DNA of 64,000 nucleotides from Inia geoffrensis (taxonomy: Eukaryota; Chordata; Mammalia; Artiodactyla; Iniidae), in the NCBI GenBank assembly GCA_036417435.1, contig CM070900.1:120482315-120546314 (forward strand), read 5' to 3'. The notes below the pieces were generated by a model. The model saw only the letters and a list, made by a program, of their open reading frames with translations. It did not search any database and was not told where the DNA came from. Below are positions 50,072-60,518 of the stretch, piece after piece; position 1 is the first letter of the stretch; every line of letters begins with the position of its first letter. The position numbers and the translations under genes were made by a program.

Positions 50072-50200
50072 GTCCCTGCACTCCTAATCCGTGCCATAAT
50101 GGAGGAACCTGTGAAATAAGTGAAGCATATCGAGGGGATACATTCATAGGCTATGTCTGTAAATGTCCCCGAGGATTTAATGGGATTCACTGTCAGCACA
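50072..50200 (+). CDS. EDIL3: EDIL3 (Del-1) internal coding exon: second EGF-like domain with RGD motif
   Basis: EDIL3 is a secreted matrix protein with three EGF-like domains followed by two discoidin (F5/8 type C) domains; it binds RGD-dependent integrins and phosphatidylserine and acts in angiogenesis, leukocyte adhesion and efferocytosis. This 129-bp exon is phase 1 at both ends and encodes 43 residues plus the first base of the next codon. Six cysteines are spaced C-x4-C-x5-C-x15-C-x1-C-x8-C, a full EGF-like fold. The RGD tripeptide (50131-50139) sits in the long loop between Cys3 and Cys4, as in EGF2 of vertebrate EDIL3, and the residues match my memory of the mammalian protein closely. 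The Thr codon at 50107-50109 fits the O-fucose consensus C-x4-T/S-C. Other EDIL3 exons must lie outside the window. An EGF exon of a Notch-type protein is the alternative, but the residue match makes EDIL3 much more likely. Probably exon 4 by the usual human numbering (inferred). Confidence 0.95.
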
Positions 50201-50206
50201 GTAAGT
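50201..50206 (+). promoter_or_regulatory. EDIL3: Splice donor of the EDIL3 EGF2 exon
   Basis: The exon ends ...CACA and the intron begins GTAAGT, a perfect match to the U1-binding intronic consensus. The last exonic base is the first base of a split codon (phase 1). If the intron were retained, the frame would reach a stop at 50272-50274. Confidence 0.93.
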
Positions 50207-51724
50207 CATCCACAGTCATTGTGCTTTTACTGTCGTTGATTGCAAAATATACAAGTCATTATTCTTGTTTGTAATAGAATGATAGAATCTTTGAGCAGCA
50301 AAGGACCCTGGCCATTGGCTAATGCTACTTCTCTCCCACTGAATACACCACATTCCCACTGACTCCTAGACTGTGTTTCTATCCTCCCAGGCGTGTTGGC
50401 CCTTTTCATCGTTGTTCAGCCATACTTGCAAAATGCTGCTTTTATGTTGAACTGATATGTGTCTCTTTCCTTCACATTTGTCCTAAAGCTGCATTCTTCA
50501 AGCTTCCTAGACATTATTCTGTTGATTTGGTTCAGAGATGATACCCAGAAAAGAAAACTGCCCACTCTACCCTATCTATAAGCCAGTTTCCTCCTTCTCA
50601 CATGTCAGCATTTTTAGTGTGAAAATCCTTGTAAGTTCAACAAGTGTACTTATCTGCATATCTCTCTTTTATGCTTGTTCTTATTTAACCTGAAGTTAAA
50701 CAAAATATGTCCACTTGTGATGATTTCTTCTTAGAAATATGGCTCAACGTTACTGTCCTTCTAAGGATTTCTAACAGTAAAAGTCTGCCTTTGTATACTC
50801 TTACACTCTCCACCCTAGAGCCCTGCAGCACAGGAAAAAAATAGTTAGGATGATATGACCTTGGGTGCAGTCCTTGCCACTAAACACTGGACAGCATCCC
50901 ATCATGAAAGCTCTATTCTCATTTCAAGAGGGGATTCCTCTGTAAGTGTGTGTGCTCTATGCAAGCAGCCCTTGACCGGGGGGGCTCAAGTGGGGTTGCC
51001 AGACTGTCTTCCTCTGGATGCTGCTCTGACACTATGTCACAAAGCTTTGCCAATAAGTAATATTCTCTTCAGGTGATTAGGTAAACGTCAAGGCAGCCAA
51101 GATTCTGGGCTCCCATCTCTGTCCTTCCAGAGATGTTTTGAGATATTCATGTGTGAAGGCTGAGCAGTGATGCTACAATAAGGAAGAATCAGCTGTGGTG
51201 ACTTTGGACTCAGCCTGACAAAAATCAGGAGGTTTTCAGTCCCTTGTTGGTGATCTGAGCCCTTAGAGACTGTTACAAGCAGTGTAGGTATTACAGTAGG
51301 CTGTATTATGTGTATTATAACAGGCTTTTACAGAAATTCCACAAATTCCTGACCATTGCAGTTCTCCAGAAAAGTACACAATATTCTCAAAGTCTTAGAG
51401 CCAGGATGCACTCTGCATTTTTTGCTGATGATTGGAAATCTGGCTCTGTCCGACATATCCAATTTTGCCTTACTCATTCTTAACATCATGGTCTTAATCA
51501 TCACTCTAGTATTCATGGCTTATATATTCATTACTCACGCTAGGACATTCGCCAGTCCCCGCTTCCCCTCTCTCTGATCAATATCCTATTCCTCCTTCAA
51601 GACTCAGTTTCTATAAGAACTTAAACCTATGTTTAAGGTTTATGGGAAGCTGGAGGCTGAGGGATTCAATTTAGAACTGGGATTTTGTGGTCTAAACAAA
51701 CTGGTCCCTCTTCTCTGAAGTGCA
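50201..51724. other. EDIL3: Intronic sequence just downstream of the EDIL3 exon, nothing recognised
   Basis: No repeat family or second exon was identified. Confidence 0.5.
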
Positions 51725-51905
51725 TCACTATTAGAAGCAGCAGAGAATGAGGGAAAGGGATTGGATTTGGAATCAGAGACCTGGATTTGAGACCTGACCT
51801 CTAAGTTATTGGATAAGTGAACCTGAGCCAGTCACTTGACCTTTCTGTGCTTGAAGACATATAAATAGAGGAATTGAACTAGAAATAAATGACCTCTGGC
51901 TCATA
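51725..51905 (+). mobile_element. MIR SINE
   Basis: TTTGGAATCAGAGACCTGGA, a degenerate middle, then GAGCCAGTCACTTGACCTTT match the MIR core order. Confidence 0.8.
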
Positions 51906-52155
51906 CAAGCTAGGAGAGTATTATGACTAAATGGGTAGCTTGCTTACTGTACAAAGGTTATCAGGTCTTCCTCTTTACAGATAAAATTGAAAAGGATTAT
52001 ATATTGGGAAAGCAAATTTAGAAGTGCTGGAAGCCCTGAGAGCTTTTCCAGGTGGGAGAACCAAAAAAAAACAGCTGTTTAGCCCCTTGCAAGAACTGCT
52101 AGGGATTTGGGTTTGTGTTTCACAGTGGTAATTATCTTATAGCCTAGATATACTC

Positions 52156-52316
52156 TAGAACCTTGCTATTCAAACTGCAGCCTGCATCAGCATTACCTGG
52201 AAGCTTGTGGGAAATGCAGATTACCAGGTGCCACCTCAAACCAATTAAATCAGAATCTGTTTTTAAAAATGATCCCCAGTTGACTCCCACACATATCGAA
52301 GTTCGAGAAAAATTGC
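52156..52316 (+). mobile_element. MER5-like hAT remnant
   Basis: GCATCAGCATTACCTGGAAG, CAGATTACCAGGTGCCACC and AATCAGAATCTGTTTTTAAA follow the MER5A order. Ends are degraded. Confidence 0.65.
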
Positions 52317-52726
52317 ACAAGGCTTTCTGTAGCTAGAACTAGTCATCTCATACGTTAAGGTAGCAACTTCTGCATTCAGTTACATAACAATGCATCATAG
52401 GCAAAATATTTATTATTTTTTGCTAATAAAAGCTATAGTGAAAATCAGAGATGGACCAATATGATATGAACATTTCATTTGGGAAAAGAATTGAAAAAAA
52501 TTCTTCAGACATCCAATTATAGCAGGGCTTATTAATTTAGTTCTATATGACAGAATGTGAATTAAATATCTTTTAGAATATGCTAAATAAAGAATTTTAA
52601 GTTTCATGATATAGCAGTGACAAATACATAGTTAATAGGTTTAGTTTAACCACTATTTTGTCAGTATGTTACAAATTAGAAAAAATGTTTCCAGTGCTAG
52701 CATTAATATTACCTACATATGTTTTT

Positions 52727-53615
52727 TTGTTTTTAATTAGGTTTTGGTTTTGAGAACAGTTTTAGGTTTACAGAAAAATTGAGCAGAGGGTACAGAAAGT
52801 TCCCATATATCTCCCTTCCTTAATCTTCTCTCTTATTAACTTCTTGCATTAATCGGGTATATTTGTTGATGAACTGATATTAATATATTATTATTAAGTA
52901 AAGTCCATAGTTTACATTAGGGTTTACTATTTGTACTGTACAGTTCTATGGATTTTGAAAAATGCATAACAGCATGTGTCCACCAAAGCCTCATACAAAA
53001 TAGATTCACTAACCTAAAAATCTGTGCTCTGCCTATTCATCCTTCCCTCCCTACTCCCAACCCCTGGCAACCACTGATTTTTTTTTTTTTTTTTTACTGT
53101 CTCTGTGGCTTCGCCTTTTCCAGAATGTCATACAGTTGGAATCCTACAGTATGTACTGGAATCATATACTATGTAGACTTTTCAGAGTAACTTGTTTCAC
53201 TTAGCAGTATGTATTTAAGTTTCCTCCACGTCTTTTTGTGACTTGATAGCTCTTTTTGCTTTTAACCACTGAATAATATTCCACTTTATGGATGTACTTC
53301 AGTGTGTTTATTCGTTCACCTATTAAAGAACGTCTTAATTGCTTCTATTTTTGGCAGTTATGAATAAAGCTGCTATAAACATTCATGTGCAGGTTTTTGT
53401 GTGGATATAAGTTTTCAACCCATTTGAGTAAATACCTAAGAGTGTAATTCTTATGGGAACAGTACATTTAGTTTTGTCAGAAACTGCCAAACTGCCTTCC
53501 ACAGTGGCTGTACCATTTTGCATACTTGTCAGCAAAGAATGAGAGTTTCCTATTCTCACAAGCATTGGTTATTGTCAGTATTTTGGATTTTAGCCATTAC
53601 AAATGCTTTTTTGGT
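52727..53615 (-). mobile_element. L1 fragment, older (L1M-type), minus orientation
   Basis: Contains the 3' UTR complement (GTTTTAGGTTTACAGAAAAA), then ORF2 C-terminal text in reverse (GAATAATATTCCACTTTATG; CACAGTGGCTGTACCATTTT). Many substitutions. It contains a 19-base poly(T) near 53078. Confidence 0.85.
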
Positions 53616-54059
53616 AATGAAAATAGCATGAGGTTGTAACTTTATAACTAATAATAATTAGTATTGGTTTTTATATAGAATTATCAAATTATACATGTTC
53701 TTAAAATGCCATACATTAATGTGTATCATACATGTAATTATATGTATATATGTATACGTACATATATATACACATACATGTGTGTTAATTATAAGATGTA
53801 AATTATAAGATGAGTTGAACACCAAAATTGTTAGAGGTTAGACTTTTGAAAGGCATTTTTAAGCAAGCACTTTTCTGGTGGGAGCTGCATTTGGGGCTGG
53901 CTAGAAGTAATCATATTTTATTTGTTGCCTAGTTACAAATCTAATGCCTTAGGGAAGGACTTTTTCTTCATTCTCAGAATTCTTTGCGCATCTTACTACT
54001 GAAGGCATTCTGTGCAGTCTCCCTACCTGTGCACAGCTCTTCAACCTTCAATTCCTTTT
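53616..54059. other. AT-rich intronic sequence with a TA/CATA microsatellite
   Basis: An ATGTATATATGTATACGTAC-type tract lies at about 53738-53782; nothing else is named. Confidence 0.6.
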
Positions 54060-54105
54060 ATTGGGTTGGCCAAAAAGTTCAAACTGAGAAAGTTGGCCAG
54101 AAAAA
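54060..54105. mobile_element. Possible mariner-type terminus
   Basis: TTGGGTTGGCCAAAAAGTTC matches the terminal repeat of mammalian mariner elements. A second GTTGGCC lies about 30 bp on. The rest of an element is not evident; it may be a very short internally deleted copy. Confidence 0.5.
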
Positions 54106-54362
54106 TCACAGAATCTAAAATTTTCCTCTTTGTATATTATGCTAAATGTTGTAAACCAGTTTGGTGTTAATTTGATACTATTGACTAATGGATTCATACA
54201 TTCAACAAATATTTATTGGGGACATGAGTCATTTTACGTTTTTAAATTACATATTTCACTTTTCTCAGCATTAGCCAATGGTATTTGCTGTTTTGACAAT
54301 CACTGTTAATTGGATTAATTACATATTTTGCAGTTACATGTGTTTTCTGATAGTTGATGCTT

Positions 54363-54482
54363 GTTAGAATCTGGTTCCACCTCAGCCCTATTGAATCACA
54401 ATCTTTGGTTGGTACCCTGGATATAGTTTAAAACATCCATATGGTCCTTAGGTGCACCAAGCTTGAGGACTACTGGCTAAAA
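54363..54482. mobile_element. Degraded MER5-like hAT fragment
   Basis: TAGAATCTGGTTCCACCTCA and CACCAAGCTTGAGGACTACTGG recall MER5 ends; the match is weak. Confidence 0.4.
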
Positions 54483-55316
54483 GAATGACCTTTAATTTCC
54501 AAATTATATGGGAGTAAACTTGCTTTTAGGGAAAGAATTCTGGATTAGACTTGGATTTTTGATGCAGTTCTATCTTGATCAATTGATGAAGACTTGGTTA
54601 GTATTTAATGGTTCTTTGATTCAGCTTTCTCATCCAATGATTCAATTCAATTCAATAAACACTTGCTGAGAACTTCACACTGTATCATGTGCTGGAAATA
54701 ATATGTCTACATAAAGTAGAATTAATAATCCTTTGCCCTGCTTCCCTAAATAGGATATTTGTTAGAATAAGATGAGACATTTTAGAACATACTTTACACA
54801 TCTTAAAGGGTAACAAATTCCTAATGGATGCATATTTTACAATATAATGGGGATTCCTATTGGTCTTTAATTTTTCCCGTCTCTTAAAAAAAATTTTAAT
54901 TGTAATTTTTTTTTTTGAAAAAAATGAGTTGTAGGGCAGGCGGGGAAGCCTAATTTGGAACTTTATGCTTTTCTATAAGAATTCCTCTCTTACATCCTTA
55001 ATTCTAAGAGGTAATTATTATTTTGTTAAATTACTCTTTCTAATTTTAGCTTGATGGCCTCTTTATTTTAGCTTTCCCACTAGAGGATAAATTTGTCCTA
55101 ATAAAGTATTCACTTCAAAACCATGTGGAAACAACTTGGAGTTATTACTGACACCTGCAAGCTCTTTAACCACAGTGGCTAAATGAAAACCTCTAAGGAG
55201 ACTTCCAAAATAGTCTTGCCTCCAACCTCAAAAGGTTTCTGACTATAGATAGAGAATTCAGAGTTTTCTGTTCTCTGAGGACTTTGCAGGTCAATGTTAG
55301 ACCCCTTAACTCTATA

Positions 55317-55450
55317 AGCCAAAGGTTCTCGAACTTGGTGTGCATATGAATCATCTGGGAGTACAGATAAATATTCAGATTCATCTTGCTCACCTGTAGA
55401 GATTCTAATTCAATAGAAGTAATTTTGGACCCAGGTCTGCCTATTAACAA
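55317..55450 (+). mobile_element. MER5-like hAT fragment
   Basis: CCAAAGGTTCTCGAACTTGG, TGTGCATATGAATCATCTGG and GATTCTAATTCAATAGAAG follow the first half of MER5A. The 3' half is missing; a second copy starts 36 bp downstream. Confidence 0.65.
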
Positions 55451-55485
55451 TTACCCTAGTAAAACTGACACAAAAAAATCTAGAA

Positions 55486-55661
55486 CACTGGTTCTCACTT
55501 TGGTTGCACATTAGAATCACCTGGAGACTTATGAAAACTAGTAATGCCTGGCTTCCACCCCAGAGATTCTGATTTAATTGGTCTGGGGTATGGTCTAGGC
55601 ATTAGGAGTTTTAAAACCTCCCCAGATGATTCTAATGTGCAGCCAAGGCTGGGAATCAGTG
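55486..55661 (+). mobile_element. MER5-like hAT element with both ends and 8-bp TSD
   Basis: Starts CACTGGTTCTCACTTTGG and ends TGGGAATCAGTG (inverted ends). Flanks ATCTAGAA (55478-55485) and TTCTAGAA (55662-55669) match at 7 of 8. The inner AGAATCACCTGGAGAC and CACCCCAGAGATTCTGATT are MER5 hallmarks. Confidence 0.85.
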
Positions 55662-55669
55662 TTCTAGAA

Positions 55670-56856
55670 CTATACTGCCAGGAATTACTATGTCTTAAAG
55701 ATACCAAGCAGAGAAATACTCACAGAGAAATGAAGCTTAGGATACACAAATATAACTCCACACCAAATATATAATCAGGCAACCTTATTGAATTTTGTCA
55801 TTCAAGCTTTACTTAATATAACAGAAATCATCTTACAGCAAGAACCCTCAACTGGTTGAAAGAATCAGGCCAGAGGAAGATATTAGCTTACTGTTCTTAA
55901 AATATGTTATCCCTTAATCTATCTGCAATAGTCAGCATTCCAAGGCATTTTCATTTTCTCGTTTTCACTCTTTTCAGGAGTCTCACAAAGAGCACTGTCC
56001 TGGCAGAGCTATGTACTCGATATTTACACAGAAACACTATTCAAATATAGACACAGTCTGTGATTTTTTGCAGTGAAATATTCAGATGTTGTCAAACTCA
56101 AAATATTTGAAAATTGCTACTTTAAATGACAGTTAAACATTCTTTTTTTTTTTCCTGTTACTTATTAAAAGAAATCTGATTGTCAGGAAACCATAAGTTC
56201 TGAACAAAGATATGTTAAAATTTGCCAGAAATGTTAGACTCATGAAGGTGGTGTATTTATACTAATAGGCTTGACCTTCTAGAACTGAATCACTCATGAT
56301 TTCATAAAGGATCTCTCCAGGAATAGAGATGGTACCACAAATACAGTTTAAGAAAAGAAATTTGTTGCATGTAATCCAAACTTCCCAGGCCTCTCAGTTT
56401 GTGGCAATATTTACCTTTGATTTCCTAATTCCTGTTGCTCTTAGCTACCATTTTCCAGTGCCATTGACCCCTGTGGGGCCTCATTCTCTCCTGAAGTCTT
56501 CCTCACTCAGGCCAGGAGTTTATTTATTTACGCATTTGACAAGTAATTTTTGAGAGCTTACTTACTGCTTTGCCAGGCTGCCACATGCTTAGGAACGAGT
56601 ATGAGCTCCCTGGCTCTGCTGACAGTTCCACCTTGAAACTATTGCTCAGGGGCTGGCTGCGCTTTCCTCTGCTGGTGGCCACCCAGGCACCTGAAACTGC
56701 ACATGGTCTAAGGAACCATCAGGACAAGTTAAGCCGTTTTAAGGACATTGGGTCCTACTGTGTTCCCTGGGGTTGGAGAGTCACAGGACTTTTCCAGAGC
56801 CTCACACATCCCTTTACGGACACAACTGCTCAACTTCCTGACCTAACTGTGCCTTC
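55670..56856. other. Intronic sequence, nothing recognised
   Basis: No feature could be named. Confidence 0.45.
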
Positions 56857-57120
56857 TTTTTTTTTAAATTGAGATACAATTGAGACGTAACATTATATTC
56901 ATACCAGGTGTGCAACATACATTTTTTTTCTTGTGATGAGAACTTTTAAGATCTACTCTCTTAGCAACTTTCAAATATGCAATACAGTATTTAAAATTAT
57001 AGTCACCATGCTGTACAGTACATCCCCAGCACTTATTTGTCTTGTAACTAGAAGTTTGTATCTTTTGACTCCCTTCACCCACTCCCTCACCCACTGCCTC
57101 TTGCAGCCATCCATTTTTTC
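56857..57120 (-). mobile_element. Older L1 3' end, minus orientation
   Basis: TTTAAATTGAGATACAATTG, then CATACCAGGTGTGCAACATA and CCATGCTGTACAGTACATCC are characteristic of L1M-type 3' UTRs read in reverse. Confidence 0.75.
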
Positions 57121-57169
57121 TCTCTATCTGTTGTGGTGGTGGCTGTTATTGTCCTTGTATACCTGAAGA

Positions 57170-57720
57170 TAGTGTCAGATCCCACAGGTTGAGGGCTCAG
57201 TACCACAAGACTGCCCCCAGCCCACTCTGGATGGTCCCCAGGTTACCAACGACTTCTGTCAGAGTTGGCTACAAATAGGACATTCCCTCCTCAAGTTCTC
57301 TTAATTTGGTAGAGCAGCTCACAGAGCTCAGGGAAACTCTTGCTTACATTTCCCAGTTTATTAAAGGATGTGATAAAGAATACGGGTGAAAGACTAGATG
57401 AAGAGATACACAGGGCGAGGTCTGTGAGGGTCCCGAGCACAGGAGGTTCTCTCTGTGGAATTGGGGTGTGTCACCTTCCCAGTATGGATACGTTCCCCAA
57501 CCTGGAAGCTCTCTGAATCCCGTACTATTGAGATTTTTATGGAGGCTTCCTCATGTAAGCATGATCGATCATTAATTCCATTTTCAGCCCTTCTCCCTTC
57601 TCTAGAAAATGGGGGGCAGGGCTGAAATTTTCAAGCTTCTAATCGTGGTTTGATCTTTCTGGTGACCATCCCTCACCTAAGAGACCACCCACAGCTGCCT
57701 CATTAAGACAATAGATACTC
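57170..57720. mobile_element. Probable ERVL-type LTR remnant (family uncertain)
   Basis: CCAACCTGGAAGCTCTCTGA, TTTTTATGGAGGCTTCCTCA and GGGCAGGGCTGAAATTTTC match a well-known mammalian repeat that I take to be an ERVL-class LTR. No retroviral coding sequence accompanies it. Both name and ends are uncertain. Confidence 0.45.
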
Positions 57721-57849
57721 CTATCACCCAGGAAACTACAAGGGTTTTAGGTGCTCTGTGCCAGGAACATGCGAAAGAGACCAAAATAACCAAGTCCCTG
57801 GTGTCATAGGACTTCCATTCTAATGGAGAAAAAAATAATTTAAAAAATA

Positions 57850-58550
57850 GGACATATTCATTTACCATATTGCTCAGCAGTTATACTCTTGGGCATTTAT
57901 CCAAGAGAGATGAAAGCTTAAATTCACACAAATATCTGCATGTGGATGTTCATAGCAGCTTTACTGGTAATAAACAAAGTCTCAGATTGGCCCAGATGTC
58001 CTTCAACAGGTGAATGGTTAAACAAACATTGGTACATACATTCCATGGAATACTTAGTACTCAGCAATGAAAATGAAGAAACTGTTGACAAATATAACTT
58101 AGATAAATCTCCAGGAAATGAAGCTGAGTGAAAAAAAAAAAAAAGAAAAGAAAGCCAATCCCAAGAAGATACCTACTGGATGATTCCAAGGAAAACATTT
58201 TTGAAAAGACAGAATTTTAGAAAGGGAAGACAGATTTCCAAGTGTTAGGGAGGGAATAGAGGAAGGTGAGTCCTTAAAAGGACAACACGAGGTATCCTTG
58301 TGGTATTGGAACTATTTGGTATATGGACTAGCATGATGGATACACATACCTACTTATGTGATAAAATTGTACAGAATTACTTACATATACACAAATGAGT
58401 ATAAGTAAAACTGGAGAAATCTGAATAAGGTTGATATAGTAATAGCAGTATTTTAGTTGTGCTTTTATACTACAGCTTTGCAAAACGTTAACCATTGTGG
58501 AGAACTCGGTAAAGTGTACATATTTCCTTGTCTGATTTTTTACAAATGCA
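57850..58550 (+). mobile_element. L1 3' fragment, plus orientation
   Basis: The ORF2 C-terminal/3' UTR pattern is read forward: CATAGCAGCTTTACTGGTAA, ACATTCCATGGAATACTTAG, AAAATTGTACAGAATTACTT. It is the only L1 piece here in the same direction as EDIL3. Confidence 0.8.
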
Positions 58551-58692
58551 TTTAACTCTATAATTATTTTAATAAAAATTTAATTAAAAATGTAGCAATA
58601 TATATTATGTATAATGCATAGTAATGTAGTAGTAACACGTAATATCAACAATAATAATACATATTATAAGGATAAGGACTAAGGAGCAGAGG

Positions 58693-58913
58693 TTTTTTGG
58701 GGTTTTTTTGTTTTTTTTTTGCGGTACGCGGGCCTCTCACGGTTGTGGCCTCTCCCGTTGCGGAGCACAGGCTCCGGACGCGCAGGCCCAGCGGCCATGG
58801 CTCACGGGCCCAGCCGCTCCGCGGCATGTGGGATCCTCCCGGACCGGGGCACAAACCCATGTGCCCTGCATCGGCAGGCGGACTCTCAACCACTGCGTCA
58901 CCGGGGAAGCCCC
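58693..58913 (-). mobile_element. CHR-type SINE, minus orientation, CpG-rich
   Basis: T-rich tail at left, body with most CpGs unmutated (GCGGTACGCGGGCC), and ...CCGGGGAAGCCC at right. TSD GGAGCAGAG (58683-58691) against AGAGCAGAG (58914-58922). Confidence 0.95.
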
Positions 58914-58974
58914 AGAGCAGAGCTTTTTGAGTGATATTTTAGAGCATGGCCAAAGTTTTCTCCCAGGAATTGAC

Positions 58975-59345
58975 ACCTGAGTAGAGATGTGAATGATGTC
59001 AGGGGTCAACCAAGTAAACCAGAAGGAGTAGCAAGTGCTAGGGTCCCAAGAGGGGTGTGTGCTTGGGGCACAATGAATGATGAGAATGGAGGCAGAAAGG
59101 ATGCCTGGTCAAGGGCTGGATCAGGTAGGGCCTTGTAAGCCATAGAGAAGACTTTTTATCTTATTGATATTGGAAGGGCACCGTTGGAGGGTGGAGAGCA
59201 AGGGAGTATATTAATTCATTTGTTTGGAGAATGACTCTGACCACTGGTAAAGAATAGGCTCTGCTGGGGGCAAGAAGATGGTGGCTTGCACTGAGGTGGT
59301 AATGAGGACTTGAGGGGAGCTGAACAATGTTCAGATTTGGAAAAT
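58975..59345 (+). mobile_element. Ancient interspersed repeat, same type as 25727-26310
   Basis: CAGGTAGGGCCTTGTAAGCC, GACTTTTTATCTTATTGATA and GATGGTGGCTTGCACTGAGG are the recurrent blocks of this family; no firm name. Confidence 0.5.
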
Positions 59346-59537
59346 CTTTTCAAGTGGATTACACTGGGGTTGTAAATACTTGTTTTTTTCTAATTAATTT
59401 CAGTACCATTAAAATTATTATTTATTTTTACTTAATTTCTTGTCATGAACTTGGGAAGTATAATATATTGTTATAACTTTCATTATGCATTTGTTTTTAG
59501 CCTTTAACAGCATCATTGGGATAAAATCTAGAATTTT

Positions 59538-59576
59538 AAAAGGTATATATACACATATACATATATACATATATAA
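59538..59576. repeat. (TA)n/(CATA)n microsatellite
   Basis: AAAGGTATATATACACATAT followed by ACATATATACATATATAA. Confidence 0.85.
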
Positions 59577-59674
59577 TCAATGCTTTAAATGTGTACGATG
59601 TTATTTAAGACATTGAATTTTCAAATTTTGATATTTTTAAATGACTCACAAAATTGGTTATATTTAGATACATT

Positions 59675-60511
59675 TTTTTTTTTACATCTTTATTGGAGTA
59701 TAATTGCTTTACAATGGTGTGTTTCTGCTTTATAACAAAGTGAATCAGTTATACATATACATATGTTCCCATATCTCTTCCCTCTTGCGTCTCCCTCCCT
59801 CCCACCCTCCCTATCCCACCCCTCTAGGTGGTCACAAAGCAACGAACTGATCTCCCTGTGCTATGCGGCTCCTTCCCACTAGCTATCTGTTTTATGTTTG
59901 GTAGTGTTTATATGTCCATGCCACTCTCTCACTTTGTCACAGCTTACCCTTCCCCCTCCCCATATCCTCAAGCCCATTCTCTAGTAGGTCTGCATCTTTA
60001 TTCCCGTCTAACCCCTAGGTTCTTCATGACATTTTTTTTTCTTAGAATCCATATATATATGTGTTAGCATACGGTATTTGTCTTTCTCTTTCTGACTTAC
60101 TTCACTCTGTATGACAGACTCTAGGTCCATCCACCTCACTACAAATAACTCAATTTCGTTTCTTTTTATGGCTGAGCAATATTCCATTGTACATATGTGC
60201 CACATCTTCTTTATCCATTCATCTGATGATGGACACTTAGGTTGTTTCCATCTCCTGGCTATTGTAAATAGAGCTGAAATGAATATTTTGGTACATGACT
60301 CTTTTTGAATTATGGTTTTCTCAGGGTATATGCCCAGTAGTAGGATTGCTGGGTCATATGGTAGTTCTATTTGTAGTTTTTTAAGGAACTTCCATACTGT
60401 TCTCCATAGTGGCTGTACCAATTCACATTCCCGCCAGCAGTGCAAGAGGGTTCCCTTTTCTCCATACCCTCTCCAGCATTTATTGTTTCTAGACTTTTTG
60501 ATGATGGCCAT
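59675..60511 (-). mobile_element. L1 3' end, 5'-truncated, minus orientation
   Basis: Same subfamily as the L1 at 42191-49490: TACATCTTTATTGGAGTATA 3' UTR complement and ORF2 C-terminal sequence with a 169-codon open piece at 60008-60517 (contains [20 protein letters not shown]). ATACATT occurs at 59668-59674 and 60512-60518, a short candidate TSD. Confidence 0.93.
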
Positions 60512-60518
60512 ATACATT

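Noticed and set aside
49999..50274. 91-codon open frame containing the EDIL3 exon as a stand-alone small gene
   Set aside because: The conserved part is exactly bounded by splice sites at 50071/50072 and 50200/50201; residues outside it are intronic read-through.
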